From assembly GCA_046153945.1 (NCBI GenBank), contig JBJXFF010000084.1, forward strand, positions 1-64,000: a stretch of 64,000 bases of DNA. The letters run 5' to 3'. A program made the position numbers and the translations under genes. Of this stretch, positions 7,047 to 16,394 are shown piece by piece. How positions within the stretch are numbered: position 1 is the stretch's first letter; the number at the start of each line of letters is the position of its first letter. The notes beneath the pieces were generated by a model. The model saw only the letters and a program-made list of their open reading frames with translations, searched no databases and was not told the DNA's origin. This stretch comes from SXOA01 sp046153945 (GTDB taxonomy: Bacteria > Planctomycetota > Planctomycetia > Pirellulales > Pirellulaceae).

Positions 7047-9384
7047 CACTTTTCTTGAGAAACGGATCGCTATTCACAATTTCGACCACCAGCCGGGAGA
7101 AACGGAACTGATCCTTCTCCAGAGCGGCAGTTACCTTCTGAATTGAACACTTATCTGAGTATTCTACCCCGCGGCCGAGGGCATAGGTTAGCAGTTTCTC
7201 GGTCAGGCACTGGGCAAATTGCCCCTTTCGGGAGGAAAGGAGCAGTTCCCGCAGCTCCTTGGGGCCGCGGAATTTTTCGCCGCTGGGAAGCTGGCCGGCG
7301 GAGTCGATGGCGGCATCCCCTTCCTTATCGCGCCAGGCCCCAATGGCGTCAAAGTTTTCCATCGCAAAGCCGAGCGGATCCATGCTCTTGTGGCAGGAGG
7401 CACAGCCCGGATTGACCCGATGCTGCTCCAGCCGTTCGCGGAGGGTTCCTTTGGCTTCGCCCGCCTTCACTTCTTTCAGTTCGGGGACGTTGGGGGGCGG
7501 CGGCGGGGGAGGAGTGCCGAGGATGTTTTCCAGAATCCATTTCCCTCGCTTCACGGGCGAGGTTCGATTCGGATTGCTGGTGACCGTGAGAATGCTGGCC
7601 TGGGTGAGGATGCCCCCCCGCTCGGTTCCCGCGAGCGAGACCCGGCGGAATTCATTGCCGCTCACGTCCTTGAGGCCGTAGAGTTTGGCGAGCTTCTCGT
7701 TGGCGAACGTGAAATCGGCGGAGAGGAGATCGAAAATGGAGCGGTCTTCCTTCACGATGGTGGCGAAGAACATTTCCGTCTCCGTGCGCATGGCCGCTTT
7801 CAGGCCGTCGTCGTATTGCGGAAAGAGCTGCTTGTCGGGAGTGCGGACATCGAGGCTGCGGAGTTCAAGCCACTGACCCGCGAAGTTTTCGGAGAGGGCT
7901 TTCGCCTTAGGGTCCAGCAGCATCCGGCGAGTCTGCTTTTCCAGGTTGCCGTCCTGCTTTAGTTTCCCTTCGGTGGCCACTTTCAGCAGTTCGTCGTCCG
8001 GCATGCTGCTCCAAAGAAAGTAGGAGAGGCGGGAGGCGACTTCGAAGTCATTGAGATCTCGCGGCTTTCCTTCCTGGCCCGGCGGATCGAGTTCCATGCG
8101 GTAGAGGAAGTGGGGAGAAATCAGCACCGCTTGCAAGGCGGCTTGGATGGACTGCTCGAAGCTGTCCCCTTCGCCGCGGGCTTGTTCGGCCAGTTTGACG
8201 AGGCGGGCGACTTCGTCGTCGGTGGCGGGACGGCGGAAGGCCCGCGTGACGAGGCGGCGGATGACCTGCTCCGCGGCTTCCTTGCGAGTCGTGCGGCCGC
8301 CGGGCGTCGCGAACAGAATCTGCTTGTGCATCTGCGGGAGCTGAATGTCCTTGGCGTCGAGCGGGCCGCGGAGATGAAGCATCGAGATGTAAAGGTTGCG
8401 GTCCCGGTTGTCCGGCTTCGGGTCGTTGGGATTGTAGAAGTCATTCAGAAACGCCACGCCGATTTTCGGCGAACCCTTGGCCAGGCGCGTGCGGGCCTTG
8501 AATTCCTGCTCGGTTCCTGCCTTGCTGGTGACGTCAAATTTCTCAATGTCCTTGCCATCCAAGCGCACGGCCAGTTTCACCGGCTCATCCCCGGCCTGGT
8601 CGCCAGAAGCAAGAACCCGAATCTCGTACTCGCCGTCGCCGGGGACATCGAAATTGACGGCGGCTTCGCCATCGCTGGCGAGGAGCCAACTGAGAAAGCC
8701 GCTCTTGCCCCCGTCCCCCCTCAGATTCGCGCCGACGATTCGCTTGTCGAGCTCTGTTTTGCCGCCGCGGGCGTCGATGGCTTTGGCCGCGATGTCCTCG
8801 GCGGCGTCGAGGTACTTTTCCATCAGCACCGGGGGGAGCGAGAGGACGTCCCCGATGTTGTCGAAGCCATAGCCGGTGTCATCGCCGGGGAACTCGCGGC
8901 TCGGCTCGTAATCGACGCCGACCAGGTCGCGGATGGTGTTGCGATACTCGCGGCGATTGAGGCGACGGAGCGTGACCCGGCCGGGGTCAGGGCTGCCGCT
9001 GCAATCGACGTCGGTGAGCGCGGCGGCGAGCCAATCGACCAGCAGCTTCCGCTCTTCCTTGGTGGGATGGAGCTTGGCTTCCTCCAGCGGCATCGCGCCG
9101 GTGTCTACCTTCTGCAGCAGGACATTCCAGCGTTTGCGTTCTTTCAGAATCTGGGCGGGAGTCTTGAACTCGACAAGCGAAAGATCCCCTTCGGTCTTTG
9201 CGCCGCCGTGGCAATCGTAGCAATACTTCGCCACGAGCGGCTGGATTTGCTTCTCCCACTGCTCGGCCCGTTTGGCGATTCGCTGCTGGGCCGTATCCTC
9301 GCCTCGCAATTGTGTTGCGCTGACGCACATAGCCGCGAGGGCGGCTAGGAACAGGAAGGCGCAGTAGTGCGGAGGGCGGAACAT
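7030..9384 (-). CDS. DUF1592/DUF1588/DUF1585 cytochrome-like protein
   Basis: 784 aa with a signal peptide. A c-type haem motif CYDCH at residues 55-59 opens the mature protein. It is followed by a DUF1587 region (RRLNRREYRNTIRDLVGVD), a jelly-roll-like carbohydrate-binding segment around 215-330, DUF1595, DUF1592 (ASRLSYFLWSSMPDDELL), DUF1588 (RGGILTQASILTVTSN then a polyproline run PPPPPPP and a second CASCH motif) and DUF1585 (LLTYALGRGVEY). This order is standard for planctomycetes. The function is unproven; a periplasmic redox role in polymer breakdown is the usual inference. The stop lies in a repeat palindrome. Confidence 0.92.
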   Translation of the reverse strand: MFRPPHYCAFLFLAALAAMCVSATQLRGEDTAQQRIAKRAEQWEKQIQPLVAKYCYDCHGGAKTEGDLSLVEFKTPAQILKERKRWNVLLQKVDTGAMPLEEAKLHPTKEERKLLVDWLAAALTDVDCSGSPDPGRVTLRRLNRREYRNTIRDLVGVDYEPSREFPGDDTGYGFDNIGDVLSLPPVLMEKYLDAAEDIAAKAIDARGGKTELDKRIVGANLRGDGGKSGFLSWLLASDGEAAVNFDVPGDGEYEIRVLASGDQAGDEPVKLAVRLDGKDIEKFDVTSKAGTEQEFKARTRLAKGSPKIGVAFLNDFYNPNDPKPDNRDRNLYISMLHLRGPLDAKDIQLPQMHKQILFATPGGRTTRKEAAEQVIRRLVTRAFRRPATDDEVARLVKLAEQARGEGDSFEQSIQAALQAVLISPHFLYRMELDPPGQEGKPRDLNDFEVASRLSYFLWSSMPDDELLKVATEGKLKQDGNLEKQTRRMLLDPKAKALSENFAGQWLELRSLDVRTPDKQLFPQYDDGLKAAMRTETEMFFATIVKEDRSIFDLLSADFTFANEKLAKLYGLKDVSGNEFRRVSLAGTERGGILTQASILTVTSNPNRTSPVKRGKWILENILGTPPPPPPPNVPELKEVKAGEAKGTLRERLEQHRVNPGCASCHKSMDPLGFAMENFDAIGAWRDKEGDAAIDSAGQLPSGEKFRGPKELRELLLSSRKGQFAQCLTEKLLTYALGRGVEYSDKCSIQKVTAALEKDQFRFSRLVVEIVNSDPFLKKSGPLTP

Positions 9385-9581
9385 CGGCAGCAGGCTCGCA
9401 ATTTCAGGTGGGAATGAGCGGAGATCGGCAGCGGGGGAGAGCCTGGGTGCCGACCTGGGAGGGCGACTGCATTATATCAGGGGAATCTGAGGGGACCATA
9501 GTGTTTTCTGCCGAGCGCGAGGCGTAATTCCCTGCTCGTCATGATGGTTTCCTGTTTGGTCGGCGTTACTATAATGTCCCC

Positions 9582-10241
9582 ATGGACCCTCACGACCCCA
9601 AATATCAAGCCGGCGAGCCGCTCAAGCCTTCCGAGGTTCCAGCCGGCGTCATCATCAGCCCCGACACCCTGCGTGGGGAGCGTATCCCGCCTGGGCAATC
9701 CCGCACGCGCAAGTGGCCAATTCTCGATGCGTCAGGGACGCCGCGCGTCGACCCAGCCACTTGGGAACTCCGCATCTTCGGACTGGTGGATCGGCCGCTG
9801 ACATTTAACCTGGAACAATTCCGGGCTCTGCCGCGTGTGAAAGTCTTTGCCGATTTCCACTGCGTTACCCAGTGGTCGCGGCTCAGCAATTTTTGGGAAG
9901 GGGTCAGCACCCGCGAGCTGCTTGACCGCTCAGGGATTCAGGCCGGGGCCAAGTTCGTCCTTTGCCACGGCTATGACAACGGTTGGACGACGAATTTGCC
10001 GCTGGAAGATTTTTTGGCCAAGGACGCCCTCCTCGCCGACCTGCACGACGGCGAGCCGATTCCGCCCGACCACGGCGGCCCCGTTCGCGGCATGGTCCCG
10101 CAGCTCTACGCCTGGAAGAGCGCGAAGTGGATTTGCGGCATTGAACTTCTCAGCTTCGACCGGCCCGGTTACTGGGAGCGCGGCGGATACCACATGCATG
10201 GGGATCCGTGGAAGGAAGAGCGGTTTGGGACAGGGGAATGA
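9582..10241 (+). CDS. Sulfite-oxidase-like molybdopterin oxidoreductase
   Basis: 219 aa, matching the short bacterial sulfite oxidase-like proteins (YuiH type) that carry only the molybdopterin domain. Visible signatures are WELRIFGLVDRP near residue 61, FHCVTQWSR with Cys94 as the expected molybdenum ligand, CHGYDNGWTTNLPLEDF, LPxDHGGPVR-like PPDHGGPVRG, and the closing GYWERGGYHMHGDPW. No Tat or Sec signal is visible, so it may be cytoplasmic. The natural substrate is unknown. It stands alone on the plus strand between two minus-strand blocks. Confidence 0.88.
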   Translation: MDPHDPKYQAGEPLKPSEVPAGVIISPDTLRGERIPPGQSRTRKWPILDASGTPRVDPATWELRIFGLVDRPLTFNLEQFRALPRVKVFADFHCVTQWSRLSNFWEGVSTRELLDRSGIQAGAKFVLCHGYDNGWTTNLPLEDFLAKDALLADLHDGEPIPPDHGGPVRGMVPQLYAWKSAKWICGIELLSFDRPGYWERGGYHMHGDPWKEERFGTGE

Positions 10242-10258
10242 CGAATGAATGAAGGTGG

Positions 10259-11350
10259 CTACTTCAGGACTTCGTCGAAGAGCTTGTAGGCTTGCTGCCG
10301 CATTTCGGTGGGGAAGTCGTGCTCGCAGTCGGGGTGCTCGACTTTTAAGTAGTCTTCGTGCCCGTAGAGTTTGAAAATGGGGCGGGCGGCGGCGGCGATG
10401 CGGTCGACGCTGTCGTGCCGGAAGTTGCTGTCTTTGAGCGGGGCGATAATAAGGACGCGCCGCGGGGCGAGAGCGCCGATCATCTCGTGGAAGTCAAAGG
10501 GAATTTCCTCCAGCCGCCCGCGGTAGTCGGCCAGCTTCAGCATGTACCGCGTCTGGCACCAGCCTTTTTCGGGATGCCAGTTGGCCTCTTTGCCGTTGTA
10601 GTAGTCGAGGTACGAATCGAGCCCGCAACTGGAGACGACAACCTTGATCCGGTCGTCGAAGACGGCTGTGTAGACGCTGTTGTGTCCGCCGAGCGAGTGG
10701 CCGATGGTGCCGAATTCCTTCGGCTTGACGTAGGGAAGCGTTTCCAGCAGGTCAAGCCCGCGGATGTTGTCCCACACGGCCTTCAGCGTCCCGCTCTCCC
10801 AGCCCAGGGCCTTCACGTCCGGCTGATACTTCGCCAGCAGCGGATAGTTCGGCGCGAGGGTCACATACCCTCGCTCGGCCAGTTCGCTGGCGTACTGCCG
10901 ATTGGGCTTTCCGCCGATGCCGACGACGGTGCCATGCCCCACGACGTTGTCGGTGCCGTGTAGACAAAGGATGGCTCGCAACTTCTTGTCTCGGTAGGTG
11001 GGGTCCAGGATGGACTTGGGAACGCACAAATAAGCCGGCACGCGACTGCCGGGTTCGGAAGAATAGGTAATGAGCTGGCGGGTGTACTTGCCGCAGTCGA
11101 CTTCTTCTTCGACTTTCACATCCAGCGGGCAGCGTTTTTTGTCGTCCTTGCCGGGGATCTTCCCCATCACCGTTTCCATGCCGCGGATGATTTCGGCACG
11201 GCGCTTGAGCCAGTCTTCGGTAGTTTTCACTGAAAGCTGCTCACCCTTTTCACCGCGATAGACGAGGAGGTCGTCGCGGGGGAGCCGCGGCTCGGCAGCG
11301 ATTGAGCATGTGGCGGTGAAGAGAACCAACGTAGGGAATATGAATCTCAT
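10259..11350 (-). CDS. Secreted alpha/beta hydrolase (acetylxylan-esterase/dienelactone-hydrolase-like)
   Basis: 363 aa from ATG at 11350; the longer reading adds 31 residues before an evident signal peptide (MRFIFPTLVLFTATCSIAA). The alpha/beta hydrolase pattern is clear: strand ILCLHGTD (oxyanion region, 127-134), nucleophile elbow GHSLGG with Ser219, and a late HEDYLKVEHPDCEHDFP segment holding the likely acid and catalytic histidine. The length and the DLLVYRG opening fit planctomycete carbohydrate-ester hydrolases. It ends a six-gene minus-strand block, about 100 bp after the giant haem protein gene. The substrate is not readable from sequence. Confidence 0.82.
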   Translation of the reverse strand: MRFIFPTLVLFTATCSIAAEPRLPRDDLLVYRGEKGEQLSVKTTEDWLKRRAEIIRGMETVMGKIPGKDDKKRCPLDVKVEEEVDCGKYTRQLITYSSEPGSRVPAYLCVPKSILDPTYRDKKLRAILCLHGTDNVVGHGTVVGIGGKPNRQYASELAERGYVTLAPNYPLLAKYQPDVKALGWESGTLKAVWDNIRGLDLLETLPYVKPKEFGTIGHSLGGHNSVYTAVFDDRIKVVVSSCGLDSYLDYYNGKEANWHPEKGWCQTRYMLKLADYRGRLEEIPFDFHEMIGALAPRRVLIIAPLKDSNFRHDSVDRIAAAARPIFKLYGHEDYLKVEHPDCEHDFPTEMRQQAYKLFDEVLK

Positions 11351-11452
11351 GGTTAGGCAAATGTTGGAGACAGAATAATGGGGGACAGAGTAATAAAGCA
11401 AACAGAATGACCCAAGCTCCATCCGTGAAAATCCGTGTTTCATCCGTGGCTC

Positions 11453-14400
11453 TTACGGCTTGGTTTCCTTCAGCGACGCCAGATACGCCACCAAATCCAC
11501 AAACTCATTTTCCGAAAGTTTCTTCTCCAGCCCTTCCGGCATCGTGCTCAGCGGCGACGTCTTTTGCTCTTCGATGTCGGCTTTGTTGAGGACGTGTTTC
11601 AGAGCCTGGTTATCGATGAGCGTCAAGAAGTTCTCGGTTTCGGCGATCTTGATGCCGGAGAGGACCTGGCCGCTGTCGAGCCGTACGACGATTGTCCCAA
11701 AGCTGGGAGCAATCGTGCGATTGGGGTCGAGGATCGACTCGGCGATGTAGATGCGAGAAAAGCGGCTGCCGAGGCCGGTCAGTTCGGGGCCGGTCTTCTC
11801 TCCTTGGCCCGCCGCGCGGTGGCACTTGAGGCAGTTTGATTTTTCGAGGTTCTGAAAGACCTTCTGTCCCTGCTCGACGTTCCCGCTCCGAGCGAGAGCG
11901 GCGGCGATGAGCTTTTCGTGGGCAGCCGTAGCGCTCTTGCGGCGGAAGCGAATCTGGAATTGGCGGGGCATATCTTTAGATTCGCCCAGAAGTACTGTCA
12001 GTCGATTTTCTCCCGCAGCCAGCATCGCGGCAAAGCGGTCAGAGTCAAGGCGGAACTCCTGCGGCTTGTCGCGTTTGTATATGGACTTGCCGCCGAGCTG
12101 AATTTCGAGCGGGGCGCTGCTGGTGGCGAGGAATTCGACGGCTGTTGGTTCGGAAACGATGACCGTAGTTTCAGCGGTATTCCCTTTCTCGAGAAGTGCT
12201 CGCCCTTCCTCGCTCACCGCGAAGTGGTACTTCTCCTCGGTTTCCCAGCGGAGCAAGGAACCGCTGGCTCCTTGAATTTCAGCGATCCCCCGGTCAATTT
12301 CCGCTACCTGTTGAGCGGTGATTCCTTTGAGAAATCGCCAGCGTGTCAAAGCCGGCACGGCATTGCCCAGAATGACAGCCGAGGGGGTTCGCTTCGCCAT
12401 TTCGATAACCGGTGCCGTGAATTCCGAATCGCCGTGCTCCCGCAAATACTTGAGCGCAATGACCTGTGTCTCGGCATCGGCCAGAGATGCGGCGGCAAGC
12501 GCCGTCGCTTGCGGAGCGTGAAGGATTAGTAATGACCCGAAAGCGGCGACTCGAACCTGCGGATCGGGATCGGCAGCCAACTTGACCAGCGGCTCCACAG
12601 CCTCTCTTTCTTCCAGTTTTCCTGCTGCAAGGGCAGCAGCGCGGCGCACCAAGGGACTGCCGCTCGTCAGAAGCGGCAACAGTCCCGTTCGACCCTCCTC
12701 CGCCTTAAGCTCCGTCAGTTGCTCAACGGCGGCTACCTGGACGAGAGGTTCGGCTGACGCGAGCTTGGTCCAGAGCAGTGGAATCGCAGCAGTTTTGGCA
12801 ATCGCCGATCGCTTCAGAATGGCCGCAAGTATCGGACCGTCACTGACCGAATTGGCGAGCTTCAGATACTCCTCGGGCGTCGGAAGTTCCGGGCCTTGCA
12901 CATACAGCTCCACTGCCGCGAGCCGATCTACTTCGCTTTGCGTCGAGCTCGCGATAACCTTTTCCAGCAGCGGGCGCATGTCGCGCCAAGGATGCTCCTT
13001 GAGCGCCGCCAGCAGCAAGCTGACGTTCTGTTTCTCGTCTAACCATTTGCCAATCACTTTCAGCTCAATGGGAATCCTCTCCCGCTGCATTCGCTCGAGG
13101 ACGCTGTATCGCACCGAGGAATCTGAATCGAGCAGTACCCTGTTGAGCGCCGCTCCAATCGTCTCCGTCCGCTCCCAGGCCACCGTGTTCGCCGGCCGCG
13201 GCTTGGGTCGATAGTCCCAGTAGACCCAGGGTGCCGGCTTCTTGTAGACACGCGTGAGGGCATCGGCGTAAAGCCGGTGGCGATCCGCGTGCTCCTTTTT
13301 CTCCAGCCGTTCGATCAGGCCATCGACGATGACGGGGTCGGGAATATCGGCCAAGGCTTGCAAAGCGAAAACCCAATGGTATCGATCTTCACTGTCAAGC
13401 AACCGCAGCGTCGCTGGCCAATTGCCGGCGCGACGCAATGCCTTCGCCGCCGCATGCAGCTGCGCCGAGTCGCTCACATGAAACTTCTGAAGATGCTCTG
13501 CCAGCGGAGCCCACTTCAAACGACCAAGTGCAGTCAGAGCTTCCAATAGCAGCGGGCCGCGTGAACCTCGCCTGATTTTGGCCAATCGTTCCGCGATGCC
13601 CGCATCTCCCGGTGGAGCATCGAGACGATGGTTGGCCAGGACCGGATCCACCAAATCGGCAACCGCTTTCACCGCTTGAGCGCGGATCCGCTCGTCACCT
13701 TTCTCCTCTTCGGCAATCTTCAGCAACTGTTCGATGGCGTTATCCCGCTGGACATGGGCCAGAATCCAGATCGCATGCAGACTCCCTAGCGGCTGCAACT
13801 TCTTCTCTGCCAGTGCCGCGGAGACCGCCTTGGCACCGGCTTCCCCTTTTTTCTCGATCGCCCGCTGTGCCTCGCATCGCAGGTAGTAGCTACGGGAATC
13901 GAGAAACTCCAGCAGCTCTTCCAGTGATGTCTCCTTGGTCACCGAGGTCATCGGCTTGGGTTCAACGTCCCACTCGATGTGATAAATCCGTCCCCGCCCG
14001 CGTTTCGGCCGCTGGCCGTCGGCGTAATCCGAGACCATCAACGTCCCGTCTCTTTGCACGACCACGTCGGTCGGTTTGAAGCCGTAGGGATCGGTCTCCG
14101 CTCCGGCGGCGAACTCGTACTCTCTTGACGGAATGAAGTTGCCCTCTGCTCCCTGTAGTTCATACCGGACCAGCGACTTCCCCCATTCGCAAAAGAAGAG
14201 ACCCCGATACTGCGGCGGAAACTGCGTCTCCAAGTAACAAACCCCTCCTGCCGACGACCCCAATCCCAAATCGGCAATGGGAGCCAGCGCGTAACTCGGC
14301 CGCTCGTAGTAATCGTACGGATAGCCATGATCCGCCCCGAAAAAGCTGTGGCAGAGCCGGACTTTGTAATCGCCGCCATCGTTTTCGTTGTCCCGGACGA

Positions 14401-15136
14401 AGACGTTGAGTTCAGCGTCGAGGGCGACGTCGTAGATGTTCCGCAGGCCGGTGGAGAAGATGTGCAGGTCCCGCCCGTCGGGCCGGCAGCGGAGGATGCC
14501 GCCCCCTTCGAGCACCAGCTTGTCCCCCTCGGGCCGGTTGACGATGCAGCCGTGGTCGCCAAGGGCCAGATAGAGCCAGCCGTCATGCCCCGCGGTAACG
14601 CCGTTGGCACAGTGGAGGCGGACCGGGTTTTCCTCCGGCGTCAGCCCGAGACCGGTGACGATGTCCTTCCGCTCGTCCGCCACGCCGGTCCCTTTCGTGT
14701 CTTTCAATGCTGTCAGGAATGGCGCATGCATCACGAAGACAGTGCCGTCGTGATAACAGAGCCCCATGATCGAATTGAACCCGCCGGCATACAGCGTCGC
14801 CTTGTCCGCATAGCCATCGCCGTTGGTGTCCTCCACCAGCCGGACTTCGCTGCGGCGGGTGATCTCGGTCCCCAGGCCCGTCATATAGTCCACGGCCACA
14901 AACACGGCCCCCGGCCGCGGACCGGCGGACATGACCGACGGATATTCAATCAGAGGGTCGCAGGCAAAGAGCGTGGCCTGAAAACCCCGTGGGACTTTGA
15001 GCGGCGGAAAGCGTCTTTCAGTTTCGTGGCCGGTCAGCGGCGGCTTGGACTTGTCGGCTTCTTGAGCCAGCGCGCGCGATTGAACAATTCCGCAAAACGG
15101 AAGTACCAGCAGCAAGGAGAGAAGTGCCGCACGCAT
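11453..15136 (-). CDS. PVC-type haem-binding CxxCH protein with propeller and HEAT repeats
   Basis: 1227 aa with a signal peptide. Residues about 40-390 form a sorbosone/glucose-dehydrogenase-like beta-propeller (PRGFQATLFACDP, NGDGYADKATLYAGG, DGWLYLALGDHG, FSTGLRNIYDVALD, VVQRDGTLMVSDYADG). Residues about 400-930 are HEAT-type helical repeats. The C-terminus is a c-type cytochrome domain with CLKCH at 1102-1106 and a possible axial Met at 1199 (STMPEGL). This architecture is typical of planctomycetes and is thought to couple oxidation of a sugar-like substrate to a periplasmic electron acceptor. It follows the small zinc-ribbon gene by about 80 bp. Confidence 0.93.
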   Translation of the reverse strand: MRAALLSLLLVLPFCGIVQSRALAQEADKSKPPLTGHETERRFPPLKVPRGFQATLFACDPLIEYPSVMSAGPRPGAVFVAVDYMTGLGTEITRRSEVRLVEDTNGDGYADKATLYAGGFNSIMGLCYHDGTVFVMHAPFLTALKDTKGTGVADERKDIVTGLGLTPEENPVRLHCANGVTAGHDGWLYLALGDHGCIVNRPEGDKLVLEGGGILRCRPDGRDLHIFSTGLRNIYDVALDAELNVFVRDNENDGGDYKVRLCHSFFGADHGYPYDYYERPSYALAPIADLGLGSSAGGVCYLETQFPPQYRGLFFCEWGKSLVRYELQGAEGNFIPSREYEFAAGAETDPYGFKPTDVVVQRDGTLMVSDYADGQRPKRGRGRIYHIEWDVEPKPMTSVTKETSLEELLEFLDSRSYYLRCEAQRAIEKKGEAGAKAVSAALAEKKLQPLGSLHAIWILAHVQRDNAIEQLLKIAEEEKGDERIRAQAVKAVADLVDPVLANHRLDAPPGDAGIAERLAKIRRGSRGPLLLEALTALGRLKWAPLAEHLQKFHVSDSAQLHAAAKALRRAGNWPATLRLLDSEDRYHWVFALQALADIPDPVIVDGLIERLEKKEHADRHRLYADALTRVYKKPAPWVYWDYRPKPRPANTVAWERTETIGAALNRVLLDSDSSVRYSVLERMQRERIPIELKVIGKWLDEKQNVSLLLAALKEHPWRDMRPLLEKVIASSTQSEVDRLAAVELYVQGPELPTPEEYLKLANSVSDGPILAAILKRSAIAKTAAIPLLWTKLASAEPLVQVAAVEQLTELKAEEGRTGLLPLLTSGSPLVRRAAALAAGKLEEREAVEPLVKLAADPDPQVRVAAFGSLLILHAPQATALAAASLADAETQVIALKYLREHGDSEFTAPVIEMAKRTPSAVILGNAVPALTRWRFLKGITAQQVAEIDRGIAEIQGASGSLLRWETEEKYHFAVSEEGRALLEKGNTAETTVIVSEPTAVEFLATSSAPLEIQLGGKSIYKRDKPQEFRLDSDRFAAMLAAGENRLTVLLGESKDMPRQFQIRFRRKSATAAHEKLIAAALARSGNVEQGQKVFQNLEKSNCLKCHRAAGQGEKTGPELTGLGSRFSRIYIAESILDPNRTIAPSFGTIVVRLDSGQVLSGIKIAETENFLTLIDNQALKHVLNKADIEEQKTSPLSTMPEGLEKKLSENEFVDLVAYLASLKETKP

Positions 15137-15215
15137 GGGCTCAGTCTATCGGTGCGGCTGGCGGGATACAACAAAATGCCGTCGCGAATACGATGCCCGA
15201 GTTCGCCGAGTCAAG

Positions 15216-15533
15216 TTAGCCGAGGCTCCCGCAATTCGGACAGATAATCATAACTTCGCCAGTGTCGGCATCCTGATTGATTGTCCGCTCGCCGCAATTT
15301 CCACAGGAACCGGTCAACTGATGACTCGGAGGTGTGAAGTCGCCGGGAATCTCGCCGAGCCGCTGCAAAATCTGCCGCGCCCCGAGCAGTCGGCGGTGCT
15401 TCAGCCGCACGTAGTCGACCAGAGAAAAAGCGGTCTGGGCCAATGGCTCGTTTTCAGCCCACCATTCCGACCAAGGAGGAACACTCTTGGGGTCCGTAAC
15501 GGCCAGGCGAAAGTAGACCAGGCATTCATCCAT
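15216..15533 (-). CDS. Small protein with C-terminal zinc ribbon
   Basis: 105 aa, not recognised as a named family. The first 70 residues are helical with aromatics (WSEWWAENEP, YVRLKHRRLLGARQIL). The C-terminus has two cysteine pairs, Cys77/Cys80 (CGNCGE) and Cys98/Cys101 (CPNCGS), 17 residues apart, as in a zinc ribbon. No signal peptide, so cytoplasmic. It sits 23 bp downstream of the TIM-barrel gene, in the same minus-strand block. Confidence 0.72.
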   Translation of the reverse strand: MDECLVYFRLAVTDPKSVPPWSEWWAENEPLAQTAFSLVDYVRLKHRRLLGARQILQRLGEIPGDFTPPSHQLTGSCGNCGERTINQDADTGEVMIICPNCGSLG

Positions 15534-15556
15534 AGAATTGGGCCGCCAAATTGCGG

Positions 15557-16375
15557 TTACATCTCCGACAGCACTTGCTCCATATACTCAATACTCTCGC
15601 CGGCGAGCCGTTCGGGGCCGGGCTCGTAGTCGAAGACTTCGACGCTCACCCAGCCGCGGTAGTCGATGTCGGCGAGGGCCTTGAAGATGGGATGGAAATC
15701 GACGTCACCCATGCCGGGACCGCGGCGGTTGGGGTCGTTGGCGTGGAAGTGTTCGACGAGCGAGGCACATTCGCGGATGATCTGCGGGATCGGCTTGCTT
15801 TCCGTGGACATCGCCTTCACGTCGAGGTGGAGCCGGCAATGGGGGGAGCCGACCATTTCGCAAAGCTGTTTTCCCAGGTCCGCCGTGTTGAGGAAGTCTC
15901 CTTCCGCCGGCCCGAGCGGCTCGACGGCGAGCGTCACCGAGCACTCTTCCAGAATTGGCAGAGCCCGGCGGATGCAATCCGCGGCTAGTTCCATTCCCTG
16001 TTCGTGGCTCACTCCCGGCAGCAGGTTCCGCTGCATGGGCGAGCCAAGGACCATCACGCGGCCACCCAAATCGCGGCAGAGGCGGGCCAGCTCTCCTAGA
16101 TAGTCGGCCGTCGCGTTGCGGACCTTGCCGTCCAGCGTCGTCAGATAATAGCCGGTCGTCTTAGCAAGCAGCCAGTGCAAGCCGACAACTTCCAGTCCGG
16201 CGTCCTCCGCTTGGCGACGAACTTCGTCCCGTTTAGCGGACGAGATGTCGTACGCATTGGTCGAAATCGTGAATGGGGCAATCTCAATTCCCGTGTAGCC
16301 GAGATCGCGGGCGAAGGAGAAAGCCTTTTCAAAGGGCCAGTCCTGAAAGGTTTCGTTGCAGATTGCCAATCGCAT
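15557..16375 (-). CDS. Sugar phosphate isomerase/epimerase-like TIM-barrel protein
   Basis: 272 aa, full length for the xylose-isomerase-like/AP-endonuclease-2 TIM-barrel superfamily. Seen: opening strand LAICNETF, GYTGIEIAPF at strand 2, GLEVVGLHWLL at strand 3, VMVLGSPMQRNL at strand 4, LAVEPLGPAEGDFLNT with a metal-ligand Glu, LHLDVKAMS with a likely ligand Asp, VEHFHANDPNRRGPGMGDVDF, and closing VSVEVFDYEPG. Members isomerise or epimerise sugars or inositols using a divalent metal. No signal peptide. The neighbours (esterases, sugar-dehydrogenase-like haem protein) fit sugar catabolism. Confidence 0.87.
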   Translation of the reverse strand: MRLAICNETFQDWPFEKAFSFARDLGYTGIEIAPFTISTNAYDISSAKRDEVRRQAEDAGLEVVGLHWLLAKTTGYYLTTLDGKVRNATADYLGELARLCRDLGGRVMVLGSPMQRNLLPGVSHEQGMELAADCIRRALPILEECSVTLAVEPLGPAEGDFLNTADLGKQLCEMVGSPHCRLHLDVKAMSTESKPIPQIIRECASLVEHFHANDPNRRGPGMGDVDFHPIFKALADIDYRGWVSVEVFDYEPGPERLAGESIEYMEQVLSEM

Positions 16376-16394
16376 AGGTGTTCGCCAATTCGGT

